Part shown: one piece after another, positions 1 to 6,625 of the stretch
Position numbering within the stretch: the stretch's first letter is position 1
How the letters are laid out: each line of letters begins with the position of its first letter
Assembly (NCBI GenBank): GCA_036389315.1
Contig: DASVQF010000014.1
Span: forward strand, 62,001-126,000
DNA from: DASQYE01 sp036389315
GTDB taxonomy: Bacteria > Acidobacteriota > Blastocatellia > Pyrinomonadales > Pyrinomonadaceae
Direction of reading: 5' to 3'
Length of the DNA stretch: 64,000 nucleotides
Notes under the pieces: model-generated
The model's database searches: none
What the model saw: the letters and a program-made list of their open reading frames with translations, nothing else
What the model was told of the DNA's origin: nothing
Translations under genes and position numbers: made by a program

Positions 1-2
1 GC

Positions 3-839
3 GGCGCATGGGCCCAAGCTTCGCCGGAGAGCGCGCCGGAGCCCGCTTCGACTACGCAGGGCGCTGAAGTCTCAGTGTATGAGACGGAGCTGGGCGGCCT
101 CTTCTATCTCGTCAACCTCGGCATCTTTCTCGGCCTGTACGGCGATTTCACGCGCCCGGCCGAACTCGCGCCGCCGCTTTCGATCTGGGATTTTGTAGCC
201 CTCGTCGGCAGAGAGCTGCTCGGAGAGAAGATTGAAGATGATCCGGTGTGGCCGCTGCTCGCATCGCTCGCCTGTCGCGCGGAAGGAGAGCCGCCGGGCC
301 ATGATTTCCGAGCGCCCGACAGTTGGCGCATCCCGACAGACTGGCTCCTGCCTTTCGCGCAAAAATCTCTCTGGCGGTGGGAGGCCCGGCGCGAGCGTCT
401 GCGTGTCGCCCACGCCGAAGGGTTCACCGTGATCGACGTTCCGCTCGGGAGGGATACGGCGGCGGCGCAACTGCTGCGCGAGCTGGAAGATTACAGGGGG
501 GCGGCGGAGTTTGAGCTGCGAGCCGCAGAGCTTTCCGCAGAGAGCGGGGCGCGGGCTGAGCTTGAGGCTGAAGGTGGGCCCACTCGGCTCGCGCGCTGGC
601 TCGGCTGGCTCATGCCTTATGTGCGCGCGAGGCTCGCGCGGGCGCTCGCCCTTGAGAAGACGGAAGAGTTGGCCCACGTACTGTGCGAGCATAAGGCCCG
701 CGTCGTCTGCACGGCGACTCACCTGGACGTTTATTTGAGCCTGGCCCAACTGCCCATCGGCGTCCGCTTGTCGGGCCTCGACCGAGACCCCGGCTGGGTT
801 CCGGCCGCCGGAAGGTTCATCGCCTTCCATTTCGCCTGA
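3..839 (+). CDS. eCIS-associated hypothetical protein (5' end outside window)
   Basis: The frame is open to the left edge with no stop, so only the C-terminal ~278 residues are visible; an internal GTG at 75 is an unlikely true start. The protein is acidic and mostly helical, and ends in a block (CTATHLDVYLSLAQLP, then LDRDPGWVPAAGR) that I associate with an uncharacterised protein found next to the ATPase of eCIS loci. The TGA is 23 bp before the ATPase gene, which has its own GGAGGAGG ribosome site. No enzymatic motif is visible. Assignment to the eCIS rests mainly on the ATPase and DUF4157 gene that follow. The sheath, tube and baseplate genes would lie upstream of the window. Confidence 0.7.
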   Translation, partial: GAWAQASPESAPEPASTTQGAEVSVYETELGGLFYLVNLGIFLGLYGDFTRPAELAPPLSIWDFVALVGRELLGEKIEDDPVWPLLASLACRAEGEPPGHDFRAPDSWRIPTDWLLPFAQKSLWRWEARRERLRVAHAEGFTVIDVPLGRDTAAAQLLRELEDYRGAAEFELRAAELSAESGARAELEAEGGPTRLARWLGWLMPYVRARLARALALEKTEELAHVLCEHKARVVCTATHLDVYLSLAQLPIGVRLSGLDRDPGWVPAAGRFIAFHFA

Positions 840-862
840 GCCGGAGGAGGAGTACGCCCGCG

Positions 863-2905
863 ATGCGGAAAGACCCATTCGAGAATCTGCCGCCGAGCGC
901 CGCAACACACTTTCAACTCTACTTCTATGCGACGATTCATCGCCTGATAGAGCAGTGCGTGCTGCAATTCGGGTCTCGTGAAGCCCTCTTTGAGCAGTTC
1001 CCTTTCCTCGCCGGTTATTACGGCGAGCTGGCGGCCAAGGGGCTGAACCGTCTGGCTTCGTCAGAGGCGACGAAGTGGTGGGCCAACGCTTTGCGGCAGT
1101 GGGAAGAGGGCGTCGCCGAGCACCTGCCTCTGAGGGCCTTGCGGACTGCCTGCGAGCTTGACCGCCAGACCTTGATGCTGCTCGTCCTCCTGGGGCTGAT
1201 CGAAGAGGACGCGCGCCTGGGGTTGCTGTTTGAGACCTTGCAGGGCATAGCAGGCCAGCAGCGCCCGACGGCCGGGCTGCTGGGCGGCTGGTGGGCCAAC
1301 CCTGACGACATGACCAGCGTCCGCACGGGTATCCGGCGATTGCAGGAGTTTGGGCTCGTACAGGTCGTAAACCCGGAAGCGCCGCGCGTCCAGTGGGCCT
1401 ATCAGGTTCCTTCGCCCCTGTGGGACGCTTTGCGAGGCGAAGCGCATAAAACGCTCACTCCATGGGCCACCTATCAAGCGCCCGAGACTCTGCTGAGCAT
1501 GGACGAGCTGATCGTCCCTGAGCCTTTGCGGCGGACGCTCTCGTTAATTCCGCAACTGCTCCTGAGCGGCGAGGCCGAAGCGATCATCGTTCGTGGGCCC
1601 AGCCGTAACGGCAGGCGCACGCTGCTGGGCGCGCTGGCGCGCTCGACGGGACGCGGCGCGCTCTTGATAGAGGGCCTCGGCAAGGTTGCGGACGAGCGCC
1701 TCTCGCTGGTGGGCCCACTCTCGACCACGCTCAACGCGCTGCCCCTTCTGGCGCTCGATCTTGAGCCAGGCGCTACGGCCGAGCTTCCGCGTCTGCGCGG
1801 CTATGAAGGGCCCGTCGGGGTCGTCATGGGCAGGCAGGGCGGAGTCTGTGGGCCCAACGTGGAGCGCGCCGTCACGCTCAGGCTCGACATCCCTGACGTG
1901 GAAGCGAGACGCCTCCACTGGCAATCCTGCTTCGCGGGCGTAGAGGTCGCGGAGCCGGACAGGATTTGCGAGCGGTTTCGGATGACGGGCGGCAATATTC
2001 GGCGGGCCGCGCGGTTGGCCCAGTCCTACGCCGCGCTCGACGCCCGCACGCGCGTCCTGCCGGAAGACGTGCAGCAGGCCAGCCGCGCGCTCAATCGCCA
2101 GGCGCTCGACACGCTGGCCGCTCATCTGGAAACCTCCGGCGATTGGTCTGAGCTGGCCGTGAGCGCAGAGACCCTCACGGAGCTGCGCCATCTGGAAAGT
2201 CGTTGCTGCTATCGCGAGCGGTTGCAGCGGGCGGTCGGCCCCGTGCTCGGCAGGCAATTGAACGCAGGCGTGCGGGCGCTCTTCAGTGGGCCGAGCGGCA
2301 CGGGCAAGACCCTGGCGGCCAAGCTGCTGGCGAGCCAGCTTCAGATGGACATTTACCGCCTTGATCTTTCGACCGTCGTCAACAAGTACATCGGCGAGAC
2401 GGAAAAGAGCTTGAGCCAAATCTTCTCGCGCGCCGAAGAGCTGGACGTGATCCTGCTCCTGGACGAAGGGGATGCATTGCTGACTCAGCGGACGAACGTG
2501 CAGAGCTCTAACGACCGTTACGCCAACCTGGAGACGAACTACCTGCTGCAACGTCTCGAATCGTTCGAGGGCATTATGATCGTCACGACCAACGCGGGCG
2601 ACCGCATCGACACGGCCTTTCAGCGGCGCATGGACGTGGTGGTCAATTTCCGCGCGCCCGAAGCGGCCGAGCGTTGGGCCATCTGGCAACTGCACCTGGC
2701 CGAGACGAGCGTCGTGGACGCGTCTCGCCTGCGCGAGATGGCCGTGCGCTGCGCGCTCACGGGCGGACAGATTCGCAATGCAGTGCTGTACGCCTCTGTC
2801 CTCGCGCTCGGCAACGGCGGCGTTGTCGAGAATAAACATTTGGAAGCAGCCATCAGACGCGAATATCGCAAGATGGGCGCAGTCTGTCCTTTGCGCTCGT
2901 CCTAG
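863..2905 (+). CDS. AAA ATPase of extracellular contractile injection system
   Basis: 680-residue cytoplasmic ATPase with two AAA-like regions. The C-terminal one is complete: Walker A GPSGTGKT at residues 476-483, Walker B LLLDEGD with D534/E535, then TTNAGDRID and an arginine-rich FQRRMD segment typical of FtsH/Cdc48-type AAA modules. The first region has a degraded P-loop (GPSRNGRRT, residues 245-253, the catalytic Lys replaced by Arg), so it probably does not hydrolyse ATP. eCIS clusters carry one such ATPase (Afp15/PVC15-like), thought to act in particle assembly or cargo handling. The ATG at 863 follows GGAGGAGG at a suitable distance. The next gene starts 15 bp after the stop, which suggests one operon. 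Confidence 0.88.
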   Translation: MRKDPFENLPPSAATHFQLYFYATIHRLIEQCVLQFGSREALFEQFPFLAGYYGELAAKGLNRLASSEATKWWANALRQWEEGVAEHLPLRALRTACELDRQTLMLLVLLGLIEEDARLGLLFETLQGIAGQQRPTAGLLGGWWANPDDMTSVRTGIRRLQEFGLVQVVNPEAPRVQWAYQVPSPLWDALRGEAHKTLTPWATYQAPETLLSMDELIVPEPLRRTLSLIPQLLLSGEAEAIIVRGPSRNGRRTLLGALARSTGRGALLIEGLGKVADERLSLVGPLSTTLNALPLLALDLEPGATAELPRLRGYEGPVGVVMGRQGGVCGPNVERAVTLRLDIPDVEARRLHWQSCFAGVEVAEPDRICERFRMTGGNIRRAARLAQSYAALDARTRVLPEDVQQASRALNRQALDTLAAHLETSGDWSELAVSAETLTELRHLESRCCYRERLQRAVGPVLGRQLNAGVRALFSGPSGTGKTLAAKLLASQLQMDIYRLDLSTVVNKYIGETEKSLSQIFSRAEELDVILLLDEGDALLTQRTNVQSSNDRYANLETNYLLQRLESFEGIMIVTTNAGDRIDTAFQRRMDVVVNFRAPEAAERWAIWQLHLAETSVVDASRLREMAVRCALTGGQIRNAVLYASVLALGNGGVVENKHLEAAIRREYRKMGAVCPLRSS

Positions 2906-2920
2906 CCGCCAGGACTTGAG

Positions 2921-5900
2921 ATGGAAACAGCACGCGTTCCAGCCAAGCAGTCCGCCAGTCCGCCCGCCGCCGCCGCCGCAACGACACGGCGCACGAGCGT
3001 CGAGCCTACGGTCGTGCCCGGCGCGCAGGCAGCCATGCGACAGGTCAGCGGCCCTTCGGTGCGGCTCGGGACGGAGACGACGCCCCCGGCTCCCGCCCTG
3101 CCGGAAGAGACTGCCAAGACCGTCTCGGGGACGGGCCTGGGCCAGCCGCTCCCGCAAGACATCAGGCAGACGCTTGAGAAGAATTTCGGCGCTTCCTTAG
3201 AGAAGGTGCGCGTCCACACGGACACCGCCGCCACGCGCGCGGCGCAGAGCCTCTCGGCCCGCGCCTTCACCTACGGCAATCACATCTTCCTCGGCCCCGG
3301 CGAAAAGCCCACAGACCTCGCATTGATAGCGCACGAGGCCGCTCACATTGTCCAGCAACGCGGCGCTCCGGTGGTGCAACGCTTCATGACCGATCAGAGC
3401 GATGCTTACGAGGCTGAAGCGCAGAGGGCCTCTGCGGCCGCGCTCCGTCAAGAGCCGTTCCGGGTGCGCGAGCGAACCAGCGGCTTCCGTGTGCAGAGAC
3501 TCGGCAAAAGCGATGCGCTCAACTTCTTTGCCGGCGCGGCGAACGCCATTCCGGGCTTCAGGATGTTCACCATCATCATCGGCGTCAACCCGATCAACAT
3601 GGCCCACGTCGAGGCCAGCCCGGGCAACATCCTGCGCGCGATCATCGAGTTCGTCCCCGGCGGGGCCCTGATTACAGAGGCGCTCGATAAGTACGGCATC
3701 TTCGATAAGGTCGGAAACTTCGTGGCCGAGCAGATTCACTCGCTCGGCGTGACGGGCGGCGTCATCCGTCAGGCGATCATGGAGTTCCTGGACGGGCTGA
3801 AGTGGTCGGACATCTTCGATCTGGAAGGTGTCTGGGAGCGCGCCAAGCGTATCTTCACCGAACCCATTGAGCGCATCAAGAGCTTCGTCAAGGGGCTCGC
3901 CTCCGGCATCATCAAGTTAATCAAGGACGCTGTCCTGATGCCGCTCGCCGCGCTGGCAGCGGAGACGCGCGGCTGGGACTTGCTGACCGCCATATTGGGT
4001 AAGAACCCGATCACGGACGAAGATGTCCCGCAAGACGCCGAAGCCTTGATCGGCGGGTTCCTGAAGCTGATCCAGCAGGACGAGATCTTTCAAAATATGA
4101 AGAAGGCGCGGGCGCTGCCGCGCGCAGTAGCCTGGTTCCAGAGCAACATGGGGACGCTGCTGGGCTTCGTGCAACAGATCCCGTCGCTCGCCATCAACGC
4201 CTTCAATGCGCTGGAACTGGAAGACCTCGTGCTGCTGCCCCGTGCCTTCAAAAAAGTGGCCGCAGTCTTTGGCAACTTCATCGGCGACTTCATCAATTGG
4301 GCCGGCAAGGCGATGTGGGACTTGCTGGAACTCATCTTCGATGTGGTCAGCCCCGGCGCGCTCAGCTACATCAAGAAGACGGGCGCGGCCCTCAAGAGCA
4401 TCCTCAAGAACCCGCTGCCCTTCGTCGGCAACCTGGTGCAGGCCGCCAAGCTCGGCTTCCAGAATTTCGCCGCAAACATCGGCCAGCATTTCAAGGCCGG
4501 GCTCCTGGACTGGCTCGTCGGCGCGTTGCCCGGTGTCTACATCCCGAAAGCAATCACGCTCCCCGAGATCGTCAAGCTGGTCTTCTCCGTGCTCGGGCTC
4601 TCTTGGGCCAACATTCGGGCCAAGCTCGTCAAAGTGATCGGCGAGCCTGCCATGAAAGTCCTTGAGACAACCTTCGACATCGTCGTCACGCTGGTCACGC
4701 AAGGCCCTGCGGCGGCCTGGGAAAAGATCAAGGATCAACTCGCCTCGCTCAAGGATCAGATCATCGGCGGCATCACCGATCTGGTGATCGACGCTGTGAA
4801 GAAGAAGGCCGTGCCCAAGATCGTCGCCATGTTCATCCCCGGCGCTGGCTTCATCTCGGCGATACTCTCGATCTACGACACGGTCATGGTCTTCGTCCAA
4901 AAGCTGTCGAAGATCGCGCAGGTCGTCTCGGCCTTCGTCAACTCCATCGTCGCCATCGCTGGCGGCAACATCGCCGGAGCCGCCAAACGCGTGGAAAGCG
5001 TGCTCGCCGGGCTGCTCTCTCTGGCCATCAACTTCCTCGCAGGCTTCGCCGGGCTGGGCAAGATCGCCGACAAGGTGATGGGCATCATTCAGAAGGTTCG
5101 CGCCACGGTTGACAAGGCTATAGACTGGCTCATCAACTGGATCGTGACGATGGCGAAGAAGCTCTTCGCCAAGCTTTTCGGGAGGGATAAGCCTCTCGAC
5201 CCGGCAGAAGCGCAAAATTTACTGGATAAGGGAATGCTTGCCGCGCAGTCGGCTGTGAGCCGGTTTAAAGGGAAGGCTGTCGGCGAAGCTGTCTTGCGTC
5301 CCTTGCTTGCCGTCATCAAATTCCGCTACAAGTTGACAGAGCTGAATCTGGTAGTCGAAGGTAAAGAATATAGTATTGAGGCAGCCATCAATCCGAAGAA
5401 GAAGGAGAGAGTGGTCGGCGTCAAAGTCTCCGATGGCAAGTTTGAAGCAACGATTGATTTCGCCGCCAAACCGGACTTGGATCAGAAAGAGTTCAGGTAT
5501 CAGATTCGCATGGCCCAGAGCGAGATGAAGGGGATGACCTGTGAAGAGTGGCTGAAGAGACGTGAGCAGTTCTTCAAATTGAAGAAAGAGAGGGCCGAGC
5601 GCGGCTTCGCCAACCCCGAAGGCAGAGACCCGGCGGCGGCACAGCGCGCAGAGTACTTCAAGGATCGCCTCCTCAGTTTTCTGGTCATGCAAGAGAAGAA
5701 GAAAGCTCCGGACATTCCCGACGATAAGGCCAAGGCTCAAGCACAGGCTCGTTATGATGACCTGACAAAGGGCAAGTTCCTGACGCACTATTTAGACCAG
5801 GTTGCGGGCGGCGATCCGACACGCATCAGGGGCTGGCGCGACGAGCGTGTAGACGCTTCTATCGGCGCAGCCTGGCCGTCGCGGGCCAAAGAACTGGAAG

Positions 5901-5986
5901 CCAAGATCAAGGATAAAGTGGCCCCGGAGGAACTGAAGAACACCCAGTTGATGCTTACCCTGACGGTAAATGGCTCACCCGTGTAG
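2921..5986 (+). CDS. DUF4157 (eCIS core) protein with C-terminal Ntox15-like DNase toxin module
   Basis: 1021-residue modular protein. Residues 1-60 are low-complexity (Ala/Pro/Thr). Residues ~63-145 form a DUF4157 domain with the protease-like HEAAH signature (H138, E139, H142). Residues ~185-765 are a long run of amphipathic and hydrophobic helices rich in Gly/Ala/Ile, which could be a packing or translocation segment. The final ~240 residues are charged and contain HYLDQVAGGDP (H956, D959), matching the HxxD motif and following GG of Ntox15 (Tde-type) DNases, then a DASIGAAW segment comparable to the family's 'SSIG.QW' motif. DUF4157 is an established marker of eCIS-linked proteins and effectors. 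The Tdi1-like gene directly downstream supports the toxin call. The toxin module is visibly less GC-rich than the rest. DUF4157 is certain, Ntox15 probable. Confidence 0.85.
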   Translation: METARVPAKQSASPPAAAAATTRRTSVEPTVVPGAQAAMRQVSGPSVRLGTETTPPAPALPEETAKTVSGTGLGQPLPQDIRQTLEKNFGASLEKVRVHTDTAATRAAQSLSARAFTYGNHIFLGPGEKPTDLALIAHEAAHIVQQRGAPVVQRFMTDQSDAYEAEAQRASAAALRQEPFRVRERTSGFRVQRLGKSDALNFFAGAANAIPGFRMFTIIIGVNPINMAHVEASPGNILRAIIEFVPGGALITEALDKYGIFDKVGNFVAEQIHSLGVTGGVIRQAIMEFLDGLKWSDIFDLEGVWERAKRIFTEPIERIKSFVKGLASGIIKLIKDAVLMPLAALAAETRGWDLLTAILGKNPITDEDVPQDAEALIGGFLKLIQQDEIFQNMKKARALPRAVAWFQSNMGTLLGFVQQIPSLAINAFNALELEDLVLLPRAFKKVAAVFGNFIGDFINWAGKAMWDLLELIFDVVSPGALSYIKKTGAALKSILKNPLPFVGNLVQAAKLGFQNFAANIGQHFKAGLLDWLVGALPGVYIPKAITLPEIVKLVFSVLGLSWANIRAKLVKVIGEPAMKVLETTFDIVVTLVTQGPAAAWEKIKDQLASLKDQIIGGITDLVIDAVKKKAVPKIVAMFIPGAGFISAILSIYDTVMVFVQKLSKIAQVVSAFVNSIVAIAGGNIAGAAKRVESVLAGLLSLAINFLAGFAGLGKIADKVMGIIQKVRATVDKAIDWLINWIVTMAKKLFAKLFGRDKPLDPAEAQNLLDKGMLAAQSAVSRFKGKAVGEAVLRPLLAVIKFRYKLTELNLVVEGKEYSIEAAINPKKKERVVGVKVSDGKFEATIDFAAKPDLDQKEFRYQIRMAQSEMKGMTCEEWLKRREQFFKLKKERAERGFANPEGRDPAAAQRAEYFKDRLLSFLVMQEKKKAPDIPDDKAKAQAQARYDDLTKGKFLTHYLDQVAGGDPTRIRGWRDERVDASIGAAWPSRAKELEAKIKDKVAPEELKNTQLMLTLTVNGSPV

Positions 5987-6045
5987 GCCGTCCGCCCGAC
6001 TGCAACCGGGTCATGATGAATTTGAGGAAAAGAGGTTGAGAGAGT

Positions 6046-6597
6046 ATGGCAGCATTTGAATCATTTAAGAAGAGGTACGGAGAGCCTCAAGCGTGCGTCC
6101 CTGCGCCTGCCGCCAGTATCGAGCAGTACGGCGGAAAGTTACCCGAGGCATTGCTTCAAGAGTGGCAGGCGTCGGGCTGGTGTCGCTACGGAGACGGACT
6201 CTTCTGGATCGTCAACCCGTCGGAATATGTAGAGATTCTATCAGACTGGACGGCCGACCCTGAGGAAACTTACGTGATCTCGCGCACCGCCTTTGGCGGC
6301 CTGATCGTTTGGGACGATAATCAAGCATATTTTATCGACGTAGTGACCGGCGACACCCTGCCCATGCTTGACTCTGTTGAAGAGTTGTTCGACGACATGC
6401 TGACTGACGACTCGTTTGCCCTCAACGAATTTCGACTGAAGGACTTTGAGGCGGCGGTCGCGCGCCTGGGAATTCTGGAGCAGGATGAGTGCTACGGCTA
6501 CTTTCCCCCGTTAGCCCTCGGTGGGCCGGGGACAGTCGAGACTATCCGAAAGATTAAGTTGCGCGAGCATCTGCACTTCCTATCCCAGTTGACTTGA
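6046..6597 (+). CDS. GAD-like/DUF1851 protein, probable Tdi1-type immunity protein
   Basis: 183-residue soluble acidic protein. Residues ~1-95 match the GAD-like domain (FKKRYGEP, YGGKLPEALLQEWQ, GWCRYGDGLFWIVNP), and residues ~105-175 a DUF1851-like C-terminal domain (VVTGDTLPMLDS, ARLGILEQDECYGYFPPLALGG). This two-domain arrangement is the one found in Tdi immunity proteins that neutralise Tde (Ntox15) DNases of type VI secretion systems. It begins 59 bp after the DUF4157-toxin gene, with an AAGAGGTTGAGAGAGT leader giving a GAG-rich ribosome site before the ATG. Position, family and the HxxD motif upstream all point to toxin-immunity pairing. That it binds this toxin is inference. Confidence 0.82.
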   Translation: MAAFESFKKRYGEPQACVPAPAASIEQYGGKLPEALLQEWQASGWCRYGDGLFWIVNPSEYVEILSDWTADPEETYVISRTAFGGLIVWDDNQAYFIDVVTGDTLPMLDSVEELFDDMLTDDSFALNEFRLKDFEAAVARLGILEQDECYGYFPPLALGGPGTVETIRKIKLREHLHFLSQLT

Positions 6598-6625
6598 GCC
6601 GTGCCCATGATGTCGAGGAGAAACT

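Noticed and set aside
1544..3157. Long open frame on the minus strand opposite the ATPase gene
   Set aside because: It mirrors the GC-rich codon pattern of the plus-strand AAA ATPase, has no domain and is low-complexity Arg/Ala/Gln.
3..6597. Type VI secretion locus as an alternative to eCIS
   Set aside because: Ntox15/Tdi1 pairs are known from T6SS, but no VgrG, Hcp, Tss or PAAR sequence is present, while DUF4157 and the ATPase point to eCIS.
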